Source: Paulinella micropora (taxonomy: Eukaryota; Cercozoa; Imbricatea; Euglyphida; Paulinellidae). Taken from it: a DNA stretch of 64,000 bases. Positions 32,440 through 43,029 of this stretch are shown here, piece by piece. Location of the stretch: contig WBZZ01002626.1 of the NCBI GenBank assembly GCA_019918135.1, positions 18,501 to 82,500 on the forward strand. The letters run 5' to 3'. A program made the position numbers and the translations under genes. Within the stretch, counting starts at the first letter, position 1, and each line of letters begins with the position of its first letter. The notes under the pieces were generated by a model. The model was given only the letters and a program-made list of their open reading frames with translations. It ran no database searches and was not told where the DNA came from.

Positions 32440-33921
32440 ATGCCCGTCCAATACGGAGGAGAACTAGTCCATCAGACAAAGGAACTGTTGTCAGGAAAGT
32501 ATGAATTAAATAAACTTACCAGCCGTGAAGGGTCGGCAAATGTGAGTCTCACTACTGCTGGAGGTCTGCAAAGCACATTTGAAATTCCTACCCGTCCTTT
32601 GAACCTTGCGAGGTCTGTGTTGCGATTTACTTACACACCAACAGGCAATGGTGCTAATACATACAATCGTATTTTTATGGATTGTCTGTCTATGATTAAA
32701 ACGATTGAACTTCGTAGCCGAAGCGGGCAGTATCTGTGTAATCTTCAACATATTGGAAATTACACTAAGATGATTTGGAAACCTGAGATTAGTTTTGAAA
32801 AATTTAAGGCCTTGGAAAATCACGTAGACTATGATACCGCCACAGAAGGCAAAACTGGCTCTGGTGTGATGCTTCAAAAGTGTAATGTTGGAAAGATTGT
32901 TGTAGGAAGTAGAACTGAAAAGAAGGCAATTGGCGATGCTGTTGATACTGCTGGACTCATAACAGCAGTTAATAATTACTATAAAGTCCCGAGTGTGAAT
33001 GCTCGGCGTTTTAACGACAGCGCGACTGCTACAAGCGGTGCGGGAAATTACAACCTTGTTAATGTAGATTATGATGAGGCGAAGTATTTTGAAGGTGGTA
33101 GTAATAATGGTGCAGACCCTGTCATCAGTGTTAAACTTCCTTTGGGAATGCTATTTGGAACAATTTTTGAACTGGATAAGACAATCGGTTTCAATGAAAT
33201 TTTGGATATGCGTATTGTGTGGGAGGCAACCAATCGTACTTTCTTCTATGGAACTGATGTTAGTGCTATCTCTGCTGGTGCTGCAGCAAATGCTGTTGGT
33301 GCTACTATTTCTGATTTGAATTTGTTTCTCGCCGTGGAAACTGATCCTAATGTTATTCTTGGTGTCCAACAGAAGATCGCGGGTGAAGGCTTTCCTTTTA
33401 AGATTGAATATCCCATTGCTTGGAAACAAAATCTTCAAACAGGACAGCAAAATTTTGTCATAAAGATGAACCGCTCACAGGGTGAAAGAATTCGTCGTAT
33501 TTATACTTCCGCTTTCAACAATACTGAGACTTCTTACACTGCTTGTGTTGCAGCCCCAAATACTGCTTCAAAGAAAATTAAGACATACTACACAACCCTT
33601 GACGGAACTCGTCTTCAACAATTTGATGTTGATACTTTGAAGAATGAGGATTATATGCTTTTGAAAAATAAATTAAAGGGGAGTGCCATTTTGAATTCAA
33701 ATGTGTATCACTATAACTGGTTTCATGTTGATTCCTTTGATAATAACCGCCCGCTGTGCGATAAGGATACCGACGGCTATGAGGTAAGCGGTCTGAGCCT
33801 TGACACTGAGAGACGATATGAATTCTCTTCAACCACTGCGGGAAACAATCTCAATCACTACACATTCGCCATTCTTCAACGAAGTGTGCTTGTTAAGGGA
33901 ATTGAAATCCTAATGTCGTAG
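32440..33921 (+). CDS. Major capsid protein (double jelly-roll type), copy 2
   Basis: 493 residues, looks whole. Start MPVQYGGELVHQTKELLSGK; blocks TRPLNLARSVLRFTYTP, NRIFMDCLSMIKTIEL, YTKMIWKPEISFEKFKALEN, KLPLGMLFGTIFELDKTIGF and a C-terminal WFHVDSFDNNRPL...LNHYTFAI. Length and gene position fit the Polinton/virophage capsid protein. Divergence from copy 1 is much greater than for any flanking gene. Confidence 0.75.
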   Translation: MPVQYGGELVHQTKELLSGKYELNKLTSREGSANVSLTTAGGLQSTFEIPTRPLNLARSVLRFTYTPTGNGANTYNRIFMDCLSMIKTIELRSRSGQYLCNLQHIGNYTKMIWKPEISFEKFKALENHVDYDTATEGKTGSGVMLQKCNVGKIVVGSRTEKKAIGDAVDTAGLITAVNNYYKVPSVNARRFNDSATATSGAGNYNLVNVDYDEAKYFEGGSNNGADPVISVKLPLGMLFGTIFELDKTIGFNEILDMRIVWEATNRTFFYGTDVSAISAGAAANAVGATISDLNLFLAVETDPNVILGVQQKIAGEGFPFKIEYPIAWKQNLQTGQQNFVIKMNRSQGERIRRIYTSAFNNTETSYTACVAAPNTASKKIKTYYTTLDGTRLQQFDVDTLKNEDYMLLKNKLKGSAILNSNVYHYNWFHVDSFDNNRPLCDKDTDGYEVSGLSLDTERRYEFSSTTAGNNLNHYTFAILQRSVLVKGIEILMS

Positions 33922-33989
33922 ATAGTTATGAAATCAATAAAAAGAAAGAAAATTATTTTTTGTTTCATATACACAAACAATTACTACTC

Positions 33990-35221
33990 ACCAGAGAAAT
34001 TTAATCACACAAAATCCCGACGAAAAGTTTATAAATGTCAAAGTTGGATATGATGGACACGTTGAAACTAATCATATGAAGACCGCTTTTGGTGAAACCC
34101 TAACCAGTTCCTTAACACCAGTATTACAGGAAATATTTCCATATACCATTAATACACGGATATGGACATTAACTCAGACAAATGCGAGTGTTTCATTTCT
34201 GAATAATATGGCGGAATTAAAAACGACTGCTAATGCTACCGCTGATGCTAGTATGGTAAGCAAAAGAAAAATAAAATATCGCACTGGTATGGGTGTTGTA
34301 GCCCGCTTCACTGCTTTATGGACAACAGACGAAACCGAAGATTATTATTCGTGGATAGGTATCGGAGATAACGATTTATCTAATGATTTCTACTTTTACA
34401 AAACTAGAGATGAAGGAATGATTATTCTACATTGTATAGGAGGAACCCCAAACGCATTTTATCAAGCGTACTGGGATGACCCGTGCGACGGAACAGGAGA
34501 TATGCATGTATTAGACTGGACAAAGGGAAATGTATTTCAAATTCAATTTCAATACTTAGGTTTTGGTGCTATTAAGTTTTCTATTGAAAATCCAAAGACA
34601 GGCGATTTTCAGTTAGTCCATACGATTAAGTATGCAAATGACAACACGGGTGTCAGTCTGCGGAATACTACATCGCCATTTGTAGCACGAATGGTTCATA
34701 ATAATGCGGGAGTTGGAATACAAAGACTAAAGACCGCCAATTGTAGTTTGTTTGTTGAAGGCACCAACACTATTAATACAAGTATTACAAATACGGCGGA
34801 AGGGAGTGAAGCAGGTAATATAACTGAAAGCCCCATTTTAAGTATCAGGAATAAAGCACTATTCAATAATAGCCTAACCAACAATTCAAATGTCTTTCCT
34901 TCGTTGATAAGTATTACTAATGAAGATACTAAGGCTAATGTCGTCAGAATGGTATTGAACAGAACACTGACAGGGGCGGGTTTTGTTGATGTTGATGCTA
35001 AAACTTCAATTGTAGATACAGACACAAAAGCAACTGCTATCGCAAACGGAACAACAATTTTTAAGATTTATGTTAATGCTACCTCAACTCAACAAATTAA
35101 TCTAAGAACCTACGATATTCAATTAACCCCGAACGATGTTTTGACATTCACACAAAAGTCTGTGTCGGCAGGTGGAAATGGTAATATTAATGTTATTGCT
35201 AACTTTATAGAGGATCAATAG
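33990..35221 (+). pseudogene. Spike-like large beta protein, copy 2
   Basis: The main frame from 34076 gives 381 residues with TAFGETLTSSLTPVLQEIFP, RTGMGVVARFTALWTTDE, GNVFQIQFQYLGFGAIKFSI and a separate C-terminal beta domain ending NVIANFIEDQ. The extra N-terminal residues seen in copy 1 are also recognisable just upstream. The family resembles large virion surface proteins of uncultured phages and Polinton-like viruses. Likely spike or attachment protein. Confidence 0.55.
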
Positions 35222-35325
35222 ATATTTGTTTCAGACTACGTCTTCAACAAACATCGTGAAATGTAAATGAAAAAAAATAAAACGAAAGACGATGTTTTGT
35301 GATGACAAAGTCAGAACAAAATATC
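35221..35325. repeat. Cloverleaf-type palindromic repeat 6 (copy 1 lacks it)
   Basis: GATATTTGTTTCAGACTACG arm, core AAACATCG...CGATGTTT, TGATGACAAAGTCAGAACAA arm and AAAATATC end. It starts at the stop codon of the spike-like gene. The same interval in copy 1 (14181-14230) is a short A-rich spacer. Confidence 0.7.
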
Positions 35326-35327
35326 AT

Positions 35328-35752
35328 TTACTTTATTTTTTGGTATCTTTCTTTTACAACACGAATAACATCGCTTGCTTTCCTTAATATACAACCTTCT
35401 TCTGTACATTCTATAGCAGTCTCTTTATTACCTACGGATGTAGCAGTCGCTATCTCTTCTCCTACATTAGCCTTTATTTCAGTGATACCTGTCTCTTTTA
35501 AATCAGTCGCCGTAAAAGGAGTGCTTGGTTCCTCCATTATAATTTTTGCTAGTGTAGCCTCCAATGGAGTAACTACTTTTACATTACATCCTTCGTCTGT
35601 AGCTTTGCTGTGTCGTCGCGTGGTTTGTATTGCTCATAGAAAGAAACAATGTCAGGCTTAGTCCATTTAATCGTGGGCTTTTTAATAGAACATCAAGGTT
35701 CCATTTTTCAATTTCATTCAAGTAGTCCTGTTTGGTTGACAGGTCTGACATG
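35328..35752 (-). pseudogene. GKYK-motif small protein A remnant, copy 2
   Basis: Shares the MSDLSTKQDYLNEIEKWNL-type start and the MEATLAKIIMEEPSTPFTAT block with copy 1, and ends differently (VIRVVKERYQKIK). Lies against the palindromic repeat on its left. Part of a broken element. Confidence 0.4.
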
Positions 35753-35796
35753 ATATATATATATATATATATTAAAAAAATCTTTTAGCAAAAATA

Positions 35797-36084
35797 TCAA
35801 ATATATTTTTTTACTTCACTTTTAATGTCTGTAAATTTCTCAAACCACGGCTGTTTCATAACCCATTCAAGGTATGGCTTATCAATAACCGCTACATCTT
35901 GAATTTTTTTACCTTTATATTTACCAAATGGAAAAATATCCCTTGGCTTTCCTGCCCGTGCATTTTCAATCATTTGGATTTCGTCAGTAATTATCTTTTT
36001 AACATCGGTAAGAGAAAATGTTTCTTTTTTATTTTCAATAGAGAGTTTCTCAAACTTCTCACATAATCTGGTGAGGGTGGTCAT
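35797..36084 (-). CDS. GKYK-motif small protein B, copy 2
   Basis: 95 residues, whole-looking. MTTLTRLCEKFEKLSIENKK start, FSLTDVKKIITDEIQMIENA helix, then FPFGKYKGKKIQDVAVIDKP and YLEWVMKQPWFEKF, the exonuclease-X C-terminal-like motif (formerly DUF3820). Stand-alone versions are known in large DNA viruses. Same strand as PolB, directly downstream of it. Confidence 0.5.
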   Translation of the reverse strand: MTTLTRLCEKFEKLSIENKKETFSLTDVKKIITDEIQMIENARAGKPRDIFPFGKYKGKKIQDVAVIDKPYLEWVMKQPWFEKFTDIKSEVKKYI

Positions 36085-36132
36085 TGGTCTATACAGAGTG
36101 GTAAAAAATTTTATGAAAAAAATTAATTATTT

Positions 36133-36314
36133 GATATTTTGTTCTGACTTCGTCATCACACTATCGCTCGCGATAGTTCGCCCTTCGGGCAGAACAAACA
36201 TCGTTTTATACTTTAATGGCCGACGATGTTTGAGAATAAGCGAGAGTGCGTAGCACGACCATCTCGTAGAGTGATTACGCCCTTCGGGCAGTAAAGCGCA
36301 ATTCTTAAATATTA
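36133..36314. repeat. Cloverleaf-type palindromic repeat 7, enlarged (copy 1 lacks it)
   Basis: GATATTTTGTTCTGACTTCG arm, core AAACATCGTTTTATACTTTA in the orientation opposite to repeat 1, and a GAGAATAAGCGAGAGTGCGT arm. Extra small palindromes (ACTATCGCTCGCGATAGT and CGCCCTTCGGGC, the latter present twice) are nested in the arms, showing that repeats have inserted into repeats. Copy 1 has only AT-rich spacer at this point. Confidence 0.7.
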
Positions 36315-39145
36315 TTAATATCCAAAAGGTCTAGTTTCAATCGCATTCTCTACAATTCCGATAACTTGTCTTTTCGTGTATGTGAAACTAAATATCTTTT
36401 CTAAGTATTCGCTTGTTATTTTTTTCTTTTGTTTGTCTCGCGTTATCTTGTTGTTTTCTATTATAACTACTTTTCCAGATTTCTCAATTCGCTTAGCAAT
36501 CCGTAATTCTTCATCAGTCTCCAACAATTCAGCCAGTTCATTTTTACCATTCTCAAATAATTCAGTGTTCGTAATACCTAGCCCACAACTTATTACACTT
36601 AACATATTCGGTAAATTCAATGCTTTTTTTGTTTTATAGTTCATACTAAATCCTTTTACTTTCATACTGGCTTTACCATTATCTAATAAGTATCCATAAC
36701 ATTTTGGCCCCCCTCCCACAAAGGTTTTTATTTTCGCTCCTTTCAATTCATCTGTCCAATCTCCCAGTAAATCTCCTGTCTCTACATCTGCCTCATTAAT
36801 TTCTTTGTTAGTCGTATATATTACGCTGTCTGTGTCATGATACAATATCATATTGCCTAATCTGTCCATCATATTGTAAAGTCTCATTCTCGCGTGGCAT
36901 GTAGTAAATAAAGCAACCACAATATTTGTTTTAATCGGGTCGCTCACCGCATCCTGTTTTAAGTCATAACTGGCTTCTACAATTTGGTCTTAATTATGTT
37001 AATATTTATATTATCCACTGATTTATCGTTCAATAGTTTGTATAAGGTATCTTTATCCTTTATCATTTTGTTCTGTGTTTTATTTTGTTTCTGTCCAAAC
37101 TTACCCCATAAAGAGTTCAAGCACAACTTAGCCACTGCTCGCCTTCCTTCGTTTTTAAATATTTTGCTTTCATCCATCTTAACTCCCATTTTGATTTCCA
37201 TACTGTTTATATAATTTTGCTTTTCTGCTTCCGTATTACATCCCGCGGGATATCCGCTGGACTCTTGTTTTATTTTCAAGAATGTCTTTATGTATTCTTT
37301 GAATACGCTACTGCTTTGTTCTTTCCAGTGCCATATTTCATATACTTTTATCAACTTATACCCTTTGTCTAAGGCCTTGTAAATTTCTGGAGTTGCCCAT
37401 GTACCAGTTATTGCTCGTTCTTTATCAGTGTGCTTACATTCGCCATGTTGCTCAGTCATTCCACACTTATCGCATAAGTAATACATCATCTTACCTCTGT
37501 CCGCCTTCGGTAAGACTGGGTGTAGTAAGCCTCTCGGCGGTAGCATCTTAACCTTAGCCACTCCGAAATATTCTCTGTTTATAATTTTGTTTTTCATATT
37601 TTTCTTTCCTCCTCATTGTTTGGTCTAATAATTATATGGTGTCCGCTTGGATAAAGGTCGTAATACATCACTGTCGGATAAAGTGAGCATATGTCGATAT
37701 ATTTCGCATACTCATTATCATGTCGTGATTTCCAATATAATTTCAGAGCATTCACTCTACCTCCAAACATTTCCTCTCGTGGGTTTAGTCCTTCTTGTTC
37801 AGTAATTCGTTCGTTTGTATCCTCTGCCAGTCTTTCACTGGTTTTCATCAGGCTCCATTCGCACTCCCAGATACTTATTACTTTTGCTTGTTCGTTAAGT
37901 TGTTTTTCTCTTCTCATTGTTTCCTTGTATAGTTCGCCCATTGTCTTATTTTTCTTCACATTCAAAGCATTGCTATTCCAACACTTATCACATCCGTGCC
38001 AATGACACCCGTAAAACTCATAAGCGACCTTTTTTTCGCCGTCCCAACCATCTACATACACACGAGATTGCCCAAGTTGAAACATTTTTTCACCTCCGTT
38101 GAATGCGTGTTTAATATCGGTTTTGTCTAACCTGCTTCTGCATGCTAACCATTCTACACAAGACCTAGAAGTCATCCTGTTTTGCTTTTCCGCTTTCAAT
38201 ATTGCAATTGAATTCTCTGGCATAAACTTAGCACGATACAAAGCCATAACACAACTCGCAATAGTTGTATATTGAAAAGGGTCAATACCAAACTCTAGAA
38301 ACTGGTTTCTAAAATCTATACAACCCTTCCTCAGTATATCCACATCTGAATGACAATACTCTGCGATTTCCTTCGCCATATCAAAGTGGTTATGTGCTTT
38401 CACTTGTTCGTCATACCATTCAAGAAATTCCTTTCGTTTATCTCCTCACATAGTGTCGTAGCCGTAATGTTTCTTATGTGGCATTACCCCAACATAGTTT
38501 TTATTTTTAGCAGTATTGAAGAAGTGCGGGAAGAAACCTTTCTTAAGTTCCGTAAGCCCGAATGTCTTTGGAAAGTCTGACAATGGCATCGTAAGAAAAC
38601 TTAGGCTGTCTATAAAGCGATACTTCTTAAGTGTCATCATCATAATCTTACCACCTTCATAGATTACAAATGGAGTTTGTCCATTATCAACCAACCACTT
38701 AAGAATAAACTGACAATCATAACCGCGGGCATTGTGCGCAATAAATGTAAATCCGCTGTGTTTAGTGTCAAAAGCCCACTTACAGAAATCTTGAATGTTC
38801 TTATGTATAATAGGGGAGGGGGTTTCACCCCCTACCATACCCCACCTTTTTTGTCAAGGGTTTGGAAAGGGGCGGGGCCCCTTCCGTCGTAATACTTGCT
38901 TTCCGCATGATTAACAATGTGCTCGCCTGTGTCCTGTGTCGCTTCAAAGTCAAAGAATATGTATTGCTCTGACGGCGGTAAGATTTCCTTTTGGACTATT
39001 TCACATTGGTGTTCAAGCGGTTTCACTAGTTTGCAATTTCGGCATTTCGCATATCCGCATTTGTGCTCATCCTTCTTTCTGTAATTAAGACCGCACGATT
39101 TACACTTCGCTAACATCGCAGTTTGTCGTCATGTGGTTATTAAAG
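36315..39145 (-). pseudogene. polB: PolB region of copy 2, C-terminal side of the insert
   Basis: Carries the exonuclease motifs (FFDFEATQDTG, HNARGYDCQF, YCHSDVDIL), the embedded nuclease-like segment (AYEFYGCHWHGCDKCW, GELYKETMRREKQL, SIWECEW), and polymerase motifs SLYPTVMYYD, KLCLNSLWGKFGQ and YHDTDSVIY. Nearly identical to copy 1. The 23.8 kb block begins at 39146, in the Cys-rich linker that precedes the exonuclease domain. Part of a broken element. Confidence 0.8.
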
Positions 39146-39216
39146 GCGCCAATCAACGACCAGCGAAGCGTTGTAAGGTCTGCTCTGCTGGACCCAAGAT
39201 TCACATCGTGGTGACC

Positions 39217-40671
39217 ATGGGGGAAGGTCGTTCCTACGTGCCGGCGCTAGCCCGGGCTTGCTGGGGCCTACAAGAGACACGAGGGGACGGGGAGGCGAAG
39301 CACTCCTGGCACGTTCCACAGTGCGCTGCACCACTTGGCGTGCTGCGGGGCCATCCAGGGCTGGAGCTGTTCGCTGCCAGCCGGCCGGCCTTCGAGTGGC
39401 AAAGCCCCCGAGCCTACCTGGAAAGCTTCTCCGACGACGACTTTGAAGTAATCGTGATAGAAGTAGGGGGGGAGGGCCTGCTCCCCAACCTGAGAAAGTA
39501 CAGTGCGCTGGAGTACCTCTTCGTGGAAGGGGGCGGGCTGCCCCGCTTTCAGGGCCTGCGCTTTGACGTGGTTGGGTTGGGCTGTGACTTGCACGCCGCT
39601 CCTAGCCGAGCCATGCAGGAATTCAAAGCTTGGCGCGTTCTCAGACAGACAGCTCCCCAAACACTGGCTCTTCCCCAGCGGTCGGATGAGTGGACAAGGG
39701 GATTCGTGGCTTCTCTCTCCCGAGACCCGCTGGCCGCCTTGGTACAGCGGGGGCAGCCCCTCGATTTATTGAAGAAGGCCTACACCTGCTGGAGGGCGGC
39801 CTATAGCCCTGTGTACCAGAACAACGTTGAGAGGCTTCGGCCGGTGATTGAATCCCAATTAGTGGCCTGTCTTGGTCTGCACCTCGAGCGCTACCCGTCC
39901 TTACAGGAAATCCGTGCCGTGCCTAGCAACGAGCAGAAGCTACGAGAGTTGCTTGGTTACCTGGCAGGATATTATACAGTGTCGGTGGACAGAGGGTGGG
40001 CGTCGTCGCTCCCCTTGCCGGCCCAGCACCTGCAGCACGCCGTTTCATTCCTGGACCGACCAAGCCTGTCTGTGCTCAGCCAGACCTCGCGGTCCTTGTT
40101 CCAGTTGACGACACCAGCCTGGGACAGGGGGGAACAGGGCCTAGATAACCAGGCAGTGCAGCTAGCCACCGATTGCTGGCTACCACCGCGTAGCGCAGGA
40201 GGAAGCTTAAGCTTCGAATGGACACGGCCTGTGTTTAGCACACACGTGGCTGCCAACCCCGGGGCCCGCTGGACGGCACAAGTCCGCGTGTCGGTAGACT
40301 ACGGCCAGGAAACCGCCGAAGTCGCGCTGCTGAAAACAGCGGAAGGCCTGACCGCGACATTGCTCAAAGCGTCGCTGGCCCTCGTCTTTTGGGGGCAGCG
40401 CCTTACACACCCACAAATACAGCGCTGGGTCCAAGTGCGCCTCTTGAATTTTGCAGGTGCCGCTGCGTATCACTGCCTAGCAGGGGTTACGCGGGAAGCC
40501 CTAGCCGTTCTAGCTGCTCCAGAGGGGAGGCTTGTCCAGGCCAAGCACGATATCTACACCGAGGAAGGACAATACCGTTGGTATAGCAGGCTTTACTGCC
40601 CCGAGGGTCTGCAACCCCCTAACACTCACCGACAACTCCCGCTCGCGAGCGCCGGACCAGCCCCAGCCTAG
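39217..40671 (+). CDS. F-box-like protein, unknown
   Basis: 484 residues from the ATG at 39217. The frame stays open leftward across the insert junction, so the true N-terminus may have been lost. Residues about 75-140 hold an LRR-like stretch (VIEVGGEGLLPNLRKYSALE). Near residue 285 a segment AVSFLDRPSLSVLSQTSRSL followed by FQLTTPAWDR follows the F-box pattern (leucine-rich helices ending in a Trp). F-box proteins recruit targets to SCF ubiquitin ligases and are common in large amoeba viruses. The rest is unrecognised. First gene of the GC-rich block. Confidence 0.4.
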   Translation: MGEGRSYVPALARACWGLQETRGDGEAKHSWHVPQCAAPLGVLRGHPGLELFAASRPAFEWQSPRAYLESFSDDDFEVIVIEVGGEGLLPNLRKYSALEYLFVEGGGLPRFQGLRFDVVGLGCDLHAAPSRAMQEFKAWRVLRQTAPQTLALPQRSDEWTRGFVASLSRDPLAALVQRGQPLDLLKKAYTCWRAAYSPVYQNNVERLRPVIESQLVACLGLHLERYPSLQEIRAVPSNEQKLRELLGYLAGYYTVSVDRGWASSLPLPAQHLQHAVSFLDRPSLSVLSQTSRSLFQLTTPAWDRGEQGLDNQAVQLATDCWLPPRSAGGSLSFEWTRPVFSTHVAANPGARWTAQVRVSVDYGQETAEVALLKTAEGLTATLLKASLALVFWGQRLTHPQIQRWVQVRLLNFAGAAAYHCLAGVTREALAVLAAPEGRLVQAKHDIYTEEGQYRWYSRLYCPEGLQPPNTHRQLPLASAGPAPA

Positions 40672-40928
40672 CCAGAAGCCAGGGGGCTTCCGGCCGGACT
40701 CGGGTAACCCCCTGTCGGGACACTGGCGGCTCTGGGCGCCGTGGCTCGGCCGAGGCTTTAGCCGGGACACCAAGCGCCGGTCGAGGCTGGGGCTTGGCCG
40801 GGGGACACAGGCCGGGGGATGCGGCTTTAGTAGCAGCAGAGCTTCTTCTAGCCTGGCTCTGGCCGTGCCGGCTTTAGTTCGGACCAGGACGGAACAAGAT
40901 GCTTACCACTCCTGTCCACCGCCATCTC
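40672..40928. other. Intergenic, GC-rich
   Basis: Short gap between two convergent genes. It contains diverged repeats around GGGACAC and CGGCTTTAG, but no convincing gene. Confidence 0.3.
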
Positions 40929-42666
40929 TTAATAAGAAGTACCTTTTTGGAAAAATAGACCTTCATTATTGGCCTGCTGGCAGTGTGTTCCGGCGGCCAG
41001 TAGAGGAGGTGAGGGGGGGTGCCCTCCGGCCGGCGCACGTGGGCTAAACCACGCCTGCCCCGTCGAAGACCTGCCGGGCTCTGACCAGCCCCCGGCCGGG
41101 GCCAGCGCCCGCCGGCAGGCCGCCTCCAGCAGTGCCTCGTCGTCCTGGTGGTACAGGTTCACCCGCCGCAAGGCACCTCCGACCAGGCGCTGCACGCGCG
41201 GGGGAGGCTGGCCGCCGTGCGCCGCCCGGTAGCCAGCCGCCGCGTACTTACCGGCCCGGATCAGCAGCCCCGTGAGCTCGGCGCCCCTGGGCGCGGGCGC
41301 CGGCGCCAACCGCAGCAGGACCTCGGTCAAGCCCAGCTCCGCCCGTGGCACCGCCTCCGCCGGCAGCGCCGGTGCTCGCGGGGCCAGGGTGCCGGCGCCC
41401 GGCGCCGGCTCGCCCCCGGCCGGCTCGCCCTCGACCGGCGCGCCCTCGGGGCGGGCCTCCGGCCCGGCCGACTCGTCGAGCGGTGCGCCGCCGGGCGCCG
41501 GCAGCGCCGCGTGGCCGCCCAGCGCCTGCTCGAACGTGGCACAAACCCCCGCGCGCTGTAGCAGCGCGAGCGCCCGCCTGGCGTTGTTCCGTCGCTCGTC
41601 ACTGACGAACATGACGTCGCGGGCATCCAGCGCCAGCCCCCCCTCCTGCAGCTGTTGCTGGTACAAATCCAGGGCGGTCTGATACACGCGGAAGACGGCC
41701 TGCTGGTTAGCCGCCACGCTTTCGCACCTGCGCTGCAGCTGCTTCTGTTCCAGGGCCCAGTCGACCTCCAGCTGCTTCTGTTCCAGGGCCCAGCCGGCCT
41801 CCAGTGCGGCCAGCTCTTCTTCGCAATCCACACGCTTGAGGAGGGCCAATTCCCGCTTCGCTGCTAGCAACTCTCGCTCCGACTCTAGCAGTTCCAAGCA
41901 CTGCCGCTTCACGGCCGGCTCCGCTACCTCCTGCGGCGGTGGTGGTGGCACCTGGACCGCACCTGCCGCCGGTACGGCGGCCAGCGACGATGTGATCACC
42001 TGCGCAGCGCTAGGCAGCGCGGGCTGCGCCGTGCTCACCCCCGCCAGCAGCTCGCGCCTGGTAGCCTCAGATAGCTCCTGCCGCCGGAGGGGCAGAGCCT
42101 GTTCCAACTCGTGGTCGCCCGCACAGGCACGGGTGGCGAGGTTCGCCTGCTCATGCTGAAGACGGCGGGCCTGCGGCCCGGGCAGTAGGGCAAGATCTTC
42201 AGCAGGTCGCAGAACCGGTAACAGTCAATAGCGATACCCATCTTCTCGTCAGCGCGCTTGAAAGCAATTTTCTTGGACAGAACCTCAAGATGAGGATCCG
42301 TCAGTTTCTGCTGCAACCTGCCATAGTCCTGTCTAGCAGCCTTGGTCGAACAGCCCTGAGGGCCGCGATGACGTCGGTAATTGCATAGAAACCCGCTTGC
42401 TGGCGTTGAATAGTTTTCTTGAGGGTTTCTTCACTCAGGCCCATGAGCAAGGGATTGTCTTGGATCGCGCCGTTGGTGCCGCCCGGCGCTACCGCGCGGG
42501 ATGGCTGAACCGCGACCACGGCAACCTCCTCCCCGAGCTCGCCGTCCTCTGTCTCACGCCCAGCAGACGAGGACTCTACCGCCGTGGGCTCGGACTCGGC
42601 GGAAGGACGGCGGCGCTGGGCACGCGTCCGCATCTTGGCGGACAGCTCGCTCAGCCGGTTCTGCAT
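40929..42666 (-). pseudogene. MSV199/KilA-type viral protein with coiled coil
   Basis: The N-terminal part has a basic/acidic leader, then LSEETLKKTIQRQQAGFYAI with TDVIAAL. Further on are DCYRFCDLLKILPYCPG and RLQHEQANLATRACAGD, the block pattern (LLKxLPYxPGxxAxxxRxxxAxxxxRxxxGD) of MSV199-type proteins of large DNA viruses. The main frame (40929-42107) adds a coiled coil with a short tandem repeat (WALEQKQLEVDWALEQKQL) and a C-terminal module LIRAGKYAAAGYRAAHGGQP to RRVNLYHQDD, also typical of these viral families. The role is unknown; DNA binding is presumed for the family. The coding signal is not in a single frame. Confidence 0.55.
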
Positions 42667-42692
42667 GGGTACCACGCCGTGGGCGGGTTTGT

Positions 42693-42996
42693 GGGGGGGG
42701 GGGGGGCGGCGGTTTGCAGCAGGCCCCTCCCCCGCCCTGCGCACGCTCGCGGGGCGACGGAGGAGTGCCGGTGGTGAGGGAGGCGGCGGTGTGCAGCAGG
42801 CCCCTTCGCCACCCGGCGCACGCCGTGTGCCGTTCGCCCGGGACAGGGGGGGGGGGGGGGGGGAAGGCGGAGAGACGAGGAGCAGGGGGGGGGGGGGGGG
42901 GAAAGGGGCCGCGGGGCAAGGGAGCACCCGACGCACAGAAGAAAGTGCCTCCTCTTCTGACCGCGCGCCTCTTCTCCGGCGCCCCCCCCCCCCCCC
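42693..42996. repeat. Cluster of long G and C runs
   Basis: G runs at 42693-42706, 42846-42863 and 42885-42901 and a C run at 42982-42996, embedded in low-complexity Pro/Gly/Arg-coding DNA. It lies in the leader between two divergently transcribed genes. Similar runs occur in nearly every gap of the GC-rich block and nowhere in the AT-rich DNA. G-quadruplex potential is obvious. Confidence 0.7.
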
Positions 42997-43029
42997 GGGC
43001 CTATCCTGGACACTCCCGCTCTTTTCGCC

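Noticed and set aside
39133-39216. Start of the F-box-like gene at a GTG in the Polinton flank
   Set aside because: It would lie across the insertion junction. The first ATG inside the block is at 39217, and the open reading upstream is best seen as chance or a truncated gene.
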